The notes beneath the pieces were generated by a model. That model was given only the letters and a program-made list of their open reading frames with translations. It had not been told where the DNA came from and ran no database searches. A stretch of DNA of 64,000 nucleotides from Siphonodentalium dalli. Lineage: Eukaryota; Mollusca; Scaphopoda; Gadilida; Siphonodentaliidae. Below, piece after piece: positions 1 to 14,700 of the stretch (position 1 is the stretch's first letter; each line of letters begins with the position of its first letter). Location of the stretch: assembly GCA_032622095.1 (NCBI GenBank), contig CP136062.1, forward strand, positions 55,533,849 through 55,597,848, given 5' to 3'. Position numbers and translations under genes: made by a program.

Positions 1-3000
1 CTAATGTGGGTTTCAGTGACTACTGGTAAACACATGTGTTCCCCTGTTGACAAAAGTGTCAGGAATGCTGACACAATCTGATACAATATGAATAATTGCG
101 AAAAGTAGCTGCTTAAATTCTAGATTTCATGAGAATGGAAACAGAAACCATGAAAAGTAGATAAATCTGATGTTGACATATTTGAAAATATCAAAATCTG
201 AATATATGCTGATTACATCCATCATTACATGTACATCGGAAATGTCCTGATTGGGTGACTCCACTGGAGAAAAATCCATACCTCAACAATAAGGCTGTCG
301 GTATTGAGCAATACTTTAATTACTTCCCCTTGATATCGCCCCCCTTATGGGGTTTGGCTAAGAATTTTTCACTTGACTCCTGTATTGCTCATGTAATGCC
401 ATCATACTATGTCAATTCTACCGAAATTCAGCTGCTCATGGAAATTAATTGAATGGACATCACACAATGCAGTACCCAAAAACAGTAGCGGCATATAATG
501 CGTTGACATTACAGACATCTTCCATGTTAACAAGCTTAATAATTAGTGTATACTTAGTACAAATATAAGAATAGGAGCTAATATTTGTGTGATTCGTTCT
601 TATTAATATACATGTATGAAAACACAGGGTATACTCATGTGAAACTGAGAAAATTTACAATTGCCCGTCCTTGAATAACATCTAGTTCAAATTGTGTGTG
701 CATCAGGGGATTATATGACAGTAATTGCTTTGTCGCAGACTACCAAACGAGAGCGTTCAGATGTGAGCTCTATGTGTCTTCTGCGAAGAAGAATCGCATT
801 GGCGGATTTCTACCAGACCTCTGCTTATTACATGCGATATATAGCGACTAGATATAAATTATGTTCAGGTTTGTACCAAAAAAGAAACTGATGTGGAGCT
901 CTGGTCAGCTCATATGTCAACTCACTGACTCCACACCCAAGATTTTCGAAAGCGTGGCTGATTTTGATCGAGCTAGGATAGGAAGATAGCCTCATATAAT
1001 GAGTTCAATTGGTATACATGTGTATTTGAGTTCCACATACATAGCTTTCTGGACATCGCATATACTGCAAGTTCGTTCCGTGTGTGATACACACCTTCCT
1101 GTGCTGAACTTATGCACTCATCAAGTTTATATTAGATACACCAATGTCATATTTGTCACATGTGTTATCGAAGTTCTTTCATGCTTGCGTTATGCGTTCT
1201 CATCAAAATGTCATACAAGAAACATATTCACACCAAATTTTCTTTAAATGCCTGCATTTCTGTAATTTTATCGGATATCGGCAATGTTCCAGATAAAATT
1301 GATAATAATTTGTCTCACCAATGCACAGTTCGACTTGGCTGTAGAGGCAATTCAACTCACCGACATGTTGAGGTACATGTATTATTATTAGGTGGAAAGT
1401 TTGTAGTATTCTTTCCAGATGTTTTATACAGGAACATTTGATATCACACACAATGATATCAGGTCTGCAGAAAACTCAGGTCGTTAAAAGTTGTAATCGA
1501 AACCTTCCTGAGCAATAGTTGAAGTAAGTTTCAGTTATGGACACTTCAAATAGCTAACAATCCACAATCTTCTCTCAATTCAAGCATAACATTGTTATCT
1601 ATTACTTCCAACTTTTGCGCAGTATCTATATTTCAAGCTTGTTATTGGCCTACTTGTGGATCCGACTATTATGGTTGTACGGTTTGCCAGCAAATTCTAT
1701 AAACTACGTTTGTTCGATGGACAATTAAAGGATTTCGTTCGAGATTGCGGGGTTTCTGTGATTCGAAGATCTTTACTTTCTGTGAATTAACAGTTGATGT
1801 ATAATGGTAATGGATGTCCCCATGTGGACGTTTTGCAAGAAATCTTAATAACGTTCCATTAAATGATCATGAAGACCCGTCACTGTATTCATTACTTCGA
1901 TGCACCACCATATGGCATGGACCAAAGACGAGCTTCTGGTGTTTAGATGAGGTATTTCATCACCAAATATCCAGGCACTAGGCATAGGCATTTTGATTTC
2001 ACGATATGTGTTCGTTGACAACCAGGAAGAAGTTGAGGAGCCGTTACTGTCACTTGCTGGACTCGACATGGAGAATGACAAACCGTATGCTATTTTTGCC
2101 CGATACTGATGTTTTGACATATTCTAAAATAAACTGACAAGCATTAACTCGGTTATGTACACAGCTCTGTTAGACTACATCAAAGTGAATATGCAATGTA
2201 TCTGCTATGAGGTCAGTGGCCGTATTGAAATTTATTTATTAAATCTGTATCATGGACTCTCCATTCCACAACCGAAGCAAACATTCTATATGGATTCTCT
2301 GATATGCAGTCGGAGAGTTTTGTGGTGAGCTCTGTTAGCTTGCGAGATGAGTTTGTAATTCAACTGTAGTTGCTGGGGTGAGTTGGTTGTAGATAGACTA
2401 CCATCAATGTGACCATCTATTGGGCGAAGTAACAAGAGTGGTACAAGTGCTGACTCACGTCTTGAGAAGTGTGACAATGTCTCAACTATTCAAACGAATT
2501 TCGGGTGATGAAACACAGATATGCCAAAAACAAGAAACTGAACCATGCAATCTCCCCTTATTGTATCTTATTAGACACAACTGTTTCATAATTAGATACG
2601 AAATACTGTTTGCACTAACATGTAATGCCTGTGTATTTCTAAGTTGAGCAATTACATTTCCCGGTGGCAGTATGATAGCAATGCAACTTCGACGTCGATG
2701 AAGTCAATGTGTGATATATTCCCTGAATCTTCTAAATGTTTGTGGCCGGGCGAAATCAACGTGGTCAACAATTCATCAAGAATAGGCAACGAATAAAGCA
2801 GATCTGCCCCAAACGAAATAATATAGCCATAAAGTTGGATTTCTGTCTGTATTATGACTGCAGGGATTCTTTTGCGTTCGAGTACTCGTTATGCTCTTAT
2901 AATGATTCAGTCAGCACATATCCGGTTTGACTTCCTTCCCAGGAAACGGGCAGGATCGTTTAAATTATATTGGGCAATTTCGTGTTAGGTTTCTAACAGT

Positions 3001-5852
3001 CCATTCTGATATATTCTCGATTATAAACAAACTATGTTTGGTCAAACATAGTCACAATATACATTAACATGAGAGTATCGAATTTAGATTGGGCGAATAT
3101 ATCCAACTCCTTTGCTAAATGCCGTTTGAGAATATAAACATTTGTCACATTTTATAACTGAGTTTTGGCGGCCATTCTGGCGACCATCTTGGGTCAAATA
3201 GATCAATATCGAGTGTAATTGAATGACACTAACGATATTTAAAACTGTGTACACTTTTGTTTATTTTATTATGCCTATTTCTGTCCAATGTTAATCTAGA
3301 ACACCGAGAAGCAAGTTTATTTGTGAAATTACATAGCGAATTATTTAATTTGCATTTTTCGGAGTATGGACAGCAATTAGACACAAATTACAGCATAATA
3401 TGTTTTTCAAAGTACTTGGTGTCATGACTGATAAAAACAAAGACAAGTCCTACTCGCTAAAAGTTTACGAATAACCGAAAATGATGTAAGGGGCATGTGT
3501 AACAATTCAACACATTTCTATATTTCTGTCGCCATTTTGACAGCCATCTTGGTTTTTTTATCAATCTTGTTCTTTCAAAAGGAAGCTTGGTGCAATTTTA
3601 TCATTGCCGTAGAAATATTGTTTATTTTCTGTGTTAAATTTTCTTCCTCAATCAGTGCCCATTCTGCAATTTTGTGTGGCTGCCATGAAGATGATTTGAC
3701 TTAATATTTTCGTGGTATAATTCTGTTGAATTATTGGGTATAAGCAGCTATATGGTTCACCAAATTTACAAATGATTCCATAAGTCCATGGATTTACGCG
3801 AAAAAGTAGCACATATTCACATATATTTACTTTTCCCCAACACATGAGTGATATCAATAAAAATTGGACAGATTTTTGTGATTTCTCCATTTTGGCAGCC
3901 ATCTTGGCCGCCATCTTAAACTAAAATGCACTATTTTGAGTGTAACTATATGGCAATTCACATATTTAAAATATTTTTACATTATCTTCATCAAATTTAG
4001 TTATTTTCTGTTCAACTCCTCGCTAGAATCACATAATTGAATTTTTGTTAACTTTCATAGCACATTTTTTAATTCACATTTTAAAGATTGCTGGCAAGAA
4101 TGAGATCCGAAATATGACATATTATGTTGTAGAAATGGTTGGATACTAGAATTTATTCAAATTTAGGTCTTTATTCGTTACAAATTTCAAACATCGGTTA
4201 ATGATTCAAGAGGAAAGTGTGAAAAATCATCATTTTCCAAAGTTCAGTCGCCATTTTGGCGGCCACCTTGGTTTATGGTGGCCACTTTTTCTGTCAAATG
4301 GAAGTATGGGGTATTAGTTTCACGTCAGTGGTGAGATAATCAAATTTCTATAATAAATTCACAAGTAGATATTGATCAAACTGACTCAGTGCATACTGTG
4401 AAATTGTGTATGGCGGCCATCTTGATGACGTCATAAATCCACCCAGTCGCGACCCCAAGGTGTCTAACATTTGTTTTCTGTTGCCAAAGATATCAAGAAA
4501 CGTCATTGACATAGTCGCTATATTTCTTCACAAAGTGCACACGGGAGTGCATAAGAGCTTCTACTAGTAGAGGCTCTTATGTCCATTTTTTGGCTCCCGT
4601 GTGCATTTTGTGAAGAAATATAGCCACTATGCTCATGATGTTGCTTGATATCTGGGGAACCAGAAAACAAATGTTAGACACCTGGGGGTCGCGACTGGGT
4701 GGATTTATGACGTCATCAAGATGGCCGCCATCCAACATTTCAGAGTAGGCACTGAATCAGTTTGATTAATAGCTAGTAGTGAATTTATGGTAGGAAATAT
4801 AATATTTCTCTGCTGTTGTGATACTATGATAACAGGCTTCACTTTGACAGAAAAATTGACCACATTTAACCAAGATGGCCGCCAAAATGGCGACCGAAGT
4901 TCGGAAAAATGATGAATTTTCACACATGTCTCTTAAAACATTCACGGTTGTTTGAAATCGGTGGCTAATATCAACTTAATTTTAAATACATTTGAATAAC
5001 TAACCATTTGAACATGATAATATGTCATACTTTGGGTCTTATTCATACAAAATGTCGTCAAAATGTGAATTCATAAATATGCTATGAAATTTTACCAAAT
5101 ATCGATTTTGTAATTCAAGCCAACTGTTAGCCAGAAAATAGCTGAATTTGATGACAAACATTTGCAACAGGTTTAAACATATAGATTGCCATATAATTAC
5201 AACCAAAAAAGTGCATCTGTATTCAAGATGGCGACCAAAATGGTTGCCAAAATTGATAAATCACTAAAATTTGTCAAATTTTATTTGATATCACTCCTAA
5301 TGTGCGATTTAGTTAATATAGGTGCATATATTTGCTCCGTGTTGGCGTAATAACATGGAGAGATGAAACAATATCAATAGTTTGTGAACAATGGCTGTTT
5401 ATACTCAAGAATTCGAGAGAATGAAACTTCGAAAATGAGATGAAATCATCAAAATGGCAACCATGAACAATTTCAGAATTGGCATTGAGTCTGTGAGGAA
5501 AATTTAGATAGTGAAATGATTATGTTTCGCGACCAATAATACCATTGGATCACACTTCCTCTTGACGGTGCAATTTGGACCTCAAAATCCAAGATGGCTC
5601 CCAAAACGGCGACCGAAATTCTAATAATTGATTATTTTTCACACTCGCCTCTTAAATTATTCACAGCGGTTTGAAATCGGTGGCTACTAGCAACCTTATT
5701 TTGAATGAATTATACTATCTAATCATTCGACAACCATGATATGTTAGATTAACATATTATTATCCATATGAATCTAAATTCAGGATGGTGACTCAGATGG
5801 TTACCAACATGGAGAAATCATCCAAATTTGCTAGTTTTCATTGATAACGCTC
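1..5852. repeat. 5.9-kb tandem unit, copy 1
   Basis: The sequence from base 1 recurs from 5853 and again from 11737, nearly base for base, so this is a macrosatellite-like tandem array; where a unit starts is arbitrary because the window opens inside the array. Copy 1 differs from copies 2 and 3 by scattered substitutions, by a missing block of about 36 bases near 1915 and by a 4-base insertion near 3712. Its left part (about 200-3000) has only short open frames (61-93 codons) that match no family I recognise; they are repeated in the other copies simply because the DNA is. Its right part is a long inverted repeat (separate entry). Nothing supports a gene. Confidence 0.95.
3150..5850. repeat. 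Long inverted repeat (foldback) inside the 5.9-kb unit
   Basis: The two halves mirror each other around 4565/4566. The innermost ~155 bases of each arm (about 4409-4565 and 4566-4722) match best; the match weakens outward to roughly 1.0-1.3 kb per arm. Each arm is built of ~355-365-bp subunits. Each subunit carries a GGCGGCCATCTTGG-type motif, or its complement, near 3182, 3542, 3898, 4262, 4871, 5224 and 5590. Alternate subunits resemble each other most, giving a ~715-bp dimer. The equivalent regions are about 9038-11736 in copy 2 and 14922-16334 (left arm only) in copy 3. It could be a foldback transposon captured in the array. No transposase is visible. Confidence 0.85.
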
Positions 5853-8800
5853 CTAATGTGGGTGTCAGTGACTACTGGTAAACACATGTGTTCCCCTGTT
5901 GACAAAAGTGTCAGGAATGCTGACACAATCTGATACAATATGAATAATTGCGAAAAGTAGCTGCTTAAATTCTAGATTTCATGAGAATGGAAACAGAAAC
6001 CATGAAAAGTAGATAAATCTGATGTTGACATATTTGAAAATATCAAAATCTGAATATATGCTGATTACATCCATCATTACATGTACATCGGAAATGTCCT
6101 GATTGGGTGACTCCACTGGAGAAAAATCCATACCTCAACAATAAGGCTGTCGGTATTGAGCAATACTTTAATTACTTCCCCTTGATATCGCCCCCCTTAT
6201 GGGGTTTGGCTAAGAATTTTTCACTTGACTCCTGTATTGCTCATGTAATGCCATCATACTATGTCAATTCTACCGAAATTCAGCTGCTCATGGAAATTAA
6301 TTGAATGGACATCACACAATGCAGTACCCAAAAACAGTAGCGGCATATAATGCGTTGACATTACAGACATCTTCCATGTTAACAAGCTTAATAATTAGTG
6401 TATACTTAGTACAAATATAAGAATAGGAGCTAATATTTGTGTGATTCGTTCTTATTAATATACATGTATGAAAACACAGGGTATACTCATGTGAAACTGA
6501 GAAAATTTACAATTGCCCGTCCTTGAATAACATCTAGTTCAAATTGTGTGTGCATCAGGGGATTATATGACAGTAATTGCTTTGTCGCAGACTACCAAAC
6601 GAGAGCGTTCAGATGTGAGCTCTATGTGTCTTCTGCGAAGAAGAATCGCATTGGCGGATTTCTACCAGACCTCTGCTTATTACATGCGATATATAGCGAC
6701 TAGATATAAATTATGTTCAGGTTTGTACCAAAAAAGAAACTGATGTGGAGCTCTGGTCAGCTCATATGTCAACTCACTGACTCCACACCCAAGATTTTCG
6801 AAAGCGTGGCTGATTTTGATCGAGCTAGGATAGGAAGATAGCCTCATATAATGAGTTCAATTGGTATACATGTGTATTTGAGTTCCACATAGATAGCTTT
6901 CTGGACATCGCATATACTGCAAGTTCGTTCCGTGTGTGATACACACCTTCCTGTGCTGAACTTATGCACTCATCAAGTTTATATTAGATACACCAATGTC
7001 ATATTTGTCACATGTGTTATCGAAGTTCTTTCATGCTTGCGTTATGCGTTCTCATCAAAATGTCATACAAGAAACATATTCACACCAAATTTTCTTTAAA
7101 TGCCTGCATTTCTGTAATTTTATCGGATATCGGCAATGTTCCAGATAAAATTGATAATAATTTGTCTCACCAATGCACAGTTCGACTTGGCTGTAGAGGC
7201 AATTCAACTCACCGACATGTTGAGGTACATGTATTATTATTAGGTGGAAAGTTTGTAGTATTCTTTCCAGATGTTTTATACAGGAACATTTGATATCACA
7301 CACAATGATATCAGGTCTGCAGAAAACTCAGGTCGTTAAAAGTTGTAATCGAAACCTTCCTGAGCAATAGTTGAAGTAAGTTTCAGTTATGGACACTTCA
7401 AATAGCTAACAATCCACAATCTTCTCTCAATTCAAGCATAACATTGTTATCTATTACTTCCAACTTTTGCGCAGTATCTATATTTCAAGCTTGTTATTGG
7501 CCTACTTGTGGATCCGACTATTATGGTTGTACGGTTTGCCAGCAAATTCTATAAACTACGTTTGTTCGATGGACAATTAAAGGATTTCGTTCGAGATTGC
7601 GGGGTTTCTGTGATTCGAAGATCTTTACTTTCTGTGAATTAACAGTTGATGTATAATGGTAATGGATGTCCCCATGTGGACGTTTTGCAAGAAATCTTAA
7701 TAACGTTCCATTAAATGATCATGAAGACCCGTCACTGTATTCATTACTTCGATGCACCACCATATGGCATTCTTATATTCATCCCGTATGGCATATGGCA
7801 TTCTTATAATTCAAGACGAGCTTCTGGTGTTTAGATGAGGTGTTTCATCACCAAATATCCAGGCACTAGGCATAGGCATTTTGATTTCACGATATGTGTT
7901 CGTTGACAACCAGGAAGAAGTTGAGGAGCCGTTACTGTCACTTGCTGGACTCGACATGGAGAATGACAAACCGTATGCTATTTTTGCCCGATACTGATGT
8001 TTTGACATATTCTAAAATAAACTGACAAGCATTAACTCGGTTATGTACACAGCTCTGTTAGACTACATCAAAGTGAATATGCAATGTATCTGCTATGAGG
8101 TCAGTGGCCGTATTGAAATTTATTTATTAAATCTGTATCATGGACTCTCCATTCCACAACCGAAGCAAACATTCTATATGGATTCTCTGATATGCAGTCG
8201 GAGAGTTTTGTGGTGAGCTCTGTTAGCTTGCGAGATGAGTTTGTAATTCAACTGTAGTTGCTGGGGTGAGTTGGTTGTAGATAGACTACCATCAATGTGA
8301 CCATCTATTGGGCGAAGTAACAAGAGTGGTACAAGTGCTGACTCACGTCTTGAGAAGTGTGACAATGTCTCAACTATTCAAACGAATTTCGGGTGATGAA
8401 ACACAGATATGCCAAAAACAAGAAACTGAACCATGCAATCTCCCCTTATTGTATCTTATTAGACACAACTGTTTCATAATTAGATACGAAATACTGTTTG
8501 CACTAACATGTAATGCCTGTGTATTTCTAAGTTGAGCAATTACATTTCCCGGTGGCAGTATGATAGCAATGCAACTTCGACGTCGATGAAGTCAATGTGT
8601 GATATATTCCCTGAATCTTCTAAATGTTTGTGGCCGGGCGAAATCAACGTGGTCAACAATTCATCAAGAATAGGCAACGAATAAAGCAGATCTGCCCCAA
8701 ACGAAATAATATAGCCATAAAGTTGGATTTCTGTCTGTATTATGACGGCAGGGATTCTTTTGCGTTCGAGTACTCGTTATGCTCTTATAATGATTCAGTC

Positions 8801-11736
8801 AGCACATATCCGGTTTGACTTCCTTCCCAGGAAACGGGCAGGATCGTTTAAATTATATTGGGCAATTTCGTGTTAGGTTTCTAAGAGTCCATTCTGATAT
8901 ATTCTCGATTATAAACAAACTATGTTTGGTCAAACATAGTCACAATATACATTAACATGATAGTATCGAATTTAGATTGGGCGAATATATCCAACTCCTT
9001 TGCTAAATGCCGTTTGAGAATATAAACATTTGTCACATTTTATAACTGAGTTTTGGCGGCCATTCTGGCGACCATCTTGGGTCAAATAGATCAATATCGA
9101 GTGTAATTGAATGACACTAACGATATTTAAAACTGTGTACACTTTTGTTTATTTTATTATGCCTATTTCTGTCCAATGTTAATCTAGAACCCCGAGAAGC
9201 AAGTTTATTTGTGAAATTACATAGCGAATTATTTAATTTGCATTTTTCGGAGTATGGACAACAATTAGACACAAATTACAGCATAATATGTTTTTCAAAG
9301 TACTTGGTGTCATGACTGATAAAAACAAAGACAAGTCCTACTCGCTAAAAGTTTACGAATAACCGAAAATGATGTAAGGGGCATGTGTAACAATTCAACA
9401 CATTTCTATATTTCTGTCGCCATTTTGACAGCCATCTTGGTTTTGTTATCAATCTTGTTCTTTCAAAAGGAAGCTTGGTGCAATTTTATCATTGCCGTAG
9501 AAATATTGTTTATTTTCTGTGTTAAATTTTCTTCCTCACTCAGTGCCCATTCTGCAATTTTGTGTGGCTGCCATGAAGATGATTTGACTTAATATTTGGT
9601 ATAATTCTGTTGAATTATTGGGTATAAGCAGCTATATGGTTCACCAAATTTGCAAATGATTCCATAAGTCCATGGATTTACGCGAAAAAGTAGCACATAT
9701 TCACATATATTTACTTTTCCCCAACACATGAGTGATATCAATAAAAATTGGACAGATTTTTGTGATTTCTCCATTTTGGCAGCCATCTTGGCCGCCATCT
9801 TAAACTAAAATGCACTATTTTGAGTGTAACTATATGGCAATTCACATATTTAAAATATTTTTACATTATCTTCATCAAATTTAGTTATTTTCTGTTCAAC
9901 TCTTCGCTAGAATCACATAATTGAATTTTTGTTAACTTTCATAGCACATTTTTTAATTCACATTTTAAAGATTGCTGGCAAGAATGAGATCCGAAATATG
10001 ACATATTATGTTGTAGAAATGGTTGGATACTAGAATTTATTCAAATTTAGGTCTTTATTCGTTACAAATTTCAAACATCGGTTAATGATTCAAGAGGAAA
10101 GTGTGAAAAATCATCATTTTCCAAAGTTCAGTCGCCATTTTGGCGGCCATCTTGGTTTAGGGTGGCCACTTTTTCTGTCATATGGAAGTATGGGGTATTA
10201 GTTTCACGTCAGTGGTGAGATAATCAAATTTCTATAATAAATTCACAAGTAGATATTGATCAAACTGACTCAGTGCATACTGTGAAATTGTGTATGGCGG
10301 CCATCTTGATGACGTCATAAATCCACCCAGTCGCGACCCCAAGGTGTCTAACATTTGTTTTCTGGTGCCAAAGATATCAAGAAACGTCATTGGCATAGTC
10401 GCTATATTTCTTCACAAAGTGCACACGGGAGTGCATAAGAGCCTCTACTAGTAGAGGCTCTTATGTCCATTTTTTGGCTCCCGTGTGCATTTTGTGAAGA
10501 AATATAGCCACTATGCTCATGATGTTGCTTGATATCTGGGGAACCAGAAAACAAATGTTAGACACCTGGGGGTCGCGACTGGGTGGATTTATGACGTCAT
10601 CAAGATGGCCGCCATCCAACATTTCAGAGTAGGCACTGAATCAGTTTGATTAATAGCTAGTAGTGAATTTATGGTAGGAAATATAATATTTCTCTGCTGT
10701 TGTGATACTATGATAACAGGCTTCACTTTGACAGAAAAATTGACCACATTTAACCAAGATGGCCGCCAAAATGGCGACCGAAGTTCGGAAAAATGATGAA
10801 TTTTCACACATGTCTCTTAAAACATTCACGGTTGTTTGAAATCGGTGGCTAATATCAACTTAATTTTAAATACATTTGAATAACTAACCATTTGAACATG
10901 ATAATATGTCATACTTTGGGTCTTATTCATACAAAATGTCGTCAAAATGTGAATTCATAAATATGCTATGAAATTTTACCAAATATCGATTTTGTAATTC
11001 AAGCCAACTGTTAGCCAGAAAATAGCTGAATTTGATGACAAACATTTGCAACAGGTTTAATCATATAGATTGCCATATAATTACAACCAAAAAAGTGCAT
11101 CTGTATTCAAGATGGCGACCAAAATGGTTGCCAAAATTGATAAATCACTAAAATTTGTCAAATTTTATTTGATATCACTCCTAATGTGCGATTTAGTTAA
11201 TATAGGTGCATATATTTGCTCCGTGTTGGCGTAATAACATGGAGAGATGAAACAATATCAATAGTTTGTGAACAATGGCTGTTTATACTCAAGAATTCGA
11301 GAGAATGAAACTTCGAAAATGAGATGAAATCATCAAAATGGCAACCATGAACAATTTCAGAATTGGCATTGAGTCTGTGAGGAAAATTTAGATAGTGAAA
11401 TGATTATGTTTCGCGACCAATAATACCATTGGATCACACTTCCTCTTGACGGTGCAATTTGGACCTCAAAATCCAAGATGGCTCCCAAAACGGCGACCGA
11501 AATTCTAATAATTGATTATTTTTCACACTCGCCTCTTAAATTATTCACAGCGGTTTGAAATCGGTGGCTACTAGCAACCTTATTTTGAATGAATTATACT
11601 ATCTAATCATTCGACAACCATGATATGTTAGATTAACATATTATTATCCATATGAATCTAAATTCAGGATGGTGACTCAGATGGTTACCAACATGGAGAA
11701 ATCATCCAAATTTGCTAGTTTTCATTGATAACGCTC
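5853..11736. repeat. 5.9-kb tandem unit, copy 2 (5884 bp)
   Basis: This is the only unit complete within the window. It differs from copy 1 by single-base changes and by carrying an extra stretch around 7770-7812 in which CATATGGCATTCTTATA is partly duplicated. Copy 3 has the same extra stretch, so copies 2 and 3 are closer to each other than to copy 1. No coding capacity can be defended. Confidence 0.95.
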
Positions 11737-14700
11737 CTAATGTGGGTTTCAGTGACTACTGGTAAACACATGTGTTCCCCTGTTGACAAAAGTGTCAGGA
11801 ATGCTGACACAATCTGATACAATATGAATAATTGCGAAAAGTAGCTGCTTAAATTCTAGATTTCATGAGAATGGAAACAGAAACCATGAAAAGTAGATAA
11901 ATCTGATGTTGACATATTTGAAAATATCAAAATCTGAATATATGCTGATTACATCCATCATTACATGTACATCGGAAATGTCCTGATTGGGTGACTCCAC
12001 TGGAGAAAAATCCATACCTCAACAATAAGGCTGTCGGTATTGAGCAATACTTTAATTACTTCCCCTTGATATCGCCCCCCTTATGGGGTTTGGCTAAGAA
12101 TTTTTCACTTGACTCCTGTATTGCTCATGTAATGCCATCATACTATGTCAATTCTACCGAAATTCAGCTGCTCATGGAAATTAATTGAATGGACATCACA
12201 CAATGCAGTACCCAAAAACAGTAGCGGCATATAATGCGTTGACATTACAGACATCTTCCATGTTAACAAGCTTAATAATTAGTGTATACTTAGTACAAAT
12301 ATAAGAATAGGAGCTAATATTTGTGTGATTCGTTCTTATTAATATACATGTATGAAAACACAGGGTATACTCATGTGAAACTGAGAAAATTTACAATTGC
12401 CCGTCCTTGAATAACATCTAGTTCAAATTGTGTGTGCATCAGGGGATTATATGACAGTAATTGCTTTGTCGCAGACTACCAAACGAGAGCGTTCAGATGT
12501 GAGCTCTATGTGTCTTCTGCGAAGAAGAATCGCATTGGCGGATTTTTACCAGACCTCTGCTTATTACATGCGATATATAGCGACTAGATATAAATTATGT
12601 TCAGGTTTGTACCAAAAAAGAAACTGATGTGGAGCTCTGGTCAGCTCATATGTCAACTCACTGACTCCACACCCAAGATTTTCGAAAGCGTGGCTGATTT
12701 TGATCGAGCTAGGATAGGAAGATAGCCTCATATAATGAGTTCAATTGGTATACATGTGTATTTGAGTTCCACATAGATAGCTTTCTGGACATCGCATATA
12801 CTGCAAGTTCGTTCCGTGTGTGATACACACCTTCCTGTGCTGAACTTATGCACTCATCAAGTTTATATTAGATACACCAATGTCATATTTGTCACATGTG
12901 TTATCGAAGTTCTTTCATGCTTGCGTTATGCGTTCTCATCAAAATGTCATACAAGAAACATATTCACACCAAATTTTCTTTAAATGCCTGCATTTCTGTA
13001 ATTTTATCGGATATCGGCAATGTTCCAGATAAAATTGATAATAATTTGTCTCACCAATGCACAGTTCGACTTGGCTGTAGAGGCAATTCAACTCACCGAC
13101 ATGTTGAGGTACATGTATTATTATTAGGTGGAAAGTTTGTAGTATTCTTTCCAGATGTTTTATACAGGAACATTTGATATCACACACAATGATATCAGGT
13201 CTGCAGAAAACTCAGGTCGTTAAAAGTTGTAATCGAAACCTTCCTGAGCAATAGTTGAAGTAAGTTTCAGTTATGGACACTTCAAATAGCTAACAATCCA
13301 CAATCTTCTCTCAATTCAAGCATAACATTGTTATCTATTACTTCCAACTTTTGCGCAGTATCTATATTTCAAGCTTGTTATTGGCCTACTTGTGGATCCG
13401 ACTATTATGGTTGTACGGTTTGCCAGCAAATTCTATAAACTACGTTTGTTCGATGGACAATTAAAGGATTTCGTTCGAGATTGCGGGGTTTCTGTGATTC
13501 GAAGATCTTTACTTTCTGTGAATTAACAGTTGATGTATAATGGTAATGGATGTCCCCATGTGGACGTTTTGCAAGAAATCTTAATAACGTTCCATTAAAT
13601 GATCATGAAGACCCGTCACTGTATTCATTACTTCGATGCACCACCATATGGCATTCTTATATTCATCCCGTATGGCATATGGCATTCTTATAATTCAAGA
13701 CGAGCTTCTGGTGTTTAGATGAGGTATTTCATCACCAAATATCCAGGCACTAGGCATAGGCATTTTGATTTCACGATATGTGTTCGTTGACAACCAGGAA
13801 GAAGTTGAGGAGCCGTTACTGTCACTTGCTGGACTCGACATGGAGAATGACAAACCGTATGCTATTTTTGCCCGATACTGATGTTTTGACATATTCTAAA
13901 ATAAACTGACAAGCATTAACTCGGTTATGTACACAGCTCTGTTAGACTACATCAAAGTGAATATGCAATGTATCTGCTATGAGGTCAGTGGCCGTATTGA
14001 AATTTATTTATTAAATCTGTATCATGGACTCTCCATTCCACAACCGAAGCAAACATTCTATATGGATTCTCTGATATGCAGTCGGAGAGTTTTGTGGTGA
14101 GCTCTGTTAGCTTGCGAGATGAGTTTGTAATTCAACTGTAGTTGCTGGGGTGAGTTGGTTGTAGATAGACTACCATCAATGTGACCATCTATTGGGCGAA
14201 GTAACAAGAGTGGTACAAGTGCTGACTCACGTCTTGAGAAGTGTGACAATGTCTCAACTATTCAAACGAATTTCGGGTGATGAAACACAGATATGCCAAA
14301 AACAAGAAACTGAACCATGCAATCTCCCCTTATTGTATCTTATTAGACACAACTGTTTCATAATTAGATACGAAATACTGTTTGCACTAACATGTAATGC
14401 CTGTGTATTTCTAAGTTGAGCAATTACATTTCCCGGTGGCAGTATGATAGCAATGCAACTTCGACGTCGATGAAGTCAATGTGTGATATATTCCCTGAAT
14501 CTTCTAAATGTTTGTGGCCGGGCGAAATCAACGTGGTCAACAATTCATCAAGAATAGGCAACGAATAAAGCAGATCTGCCCCAAACGAAATAATATAGCC
14601 ATAAAGTTGGATTTCTGTCTGTATTATGACGGCAGGGATTCTTTTGCGTTCGAGTACTCGTTATGCTCTTATAATGATTCAGTCAGCACATATCCGGTTT

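Noticed and set aside
255-1451. Small open frames (65-93 codons) kept in all copies of the 5.9-kb unit
   Set aside because: The units are almost identical DNA, so conservation of the frames is no evidence of selection; no domain or splice context is visible.
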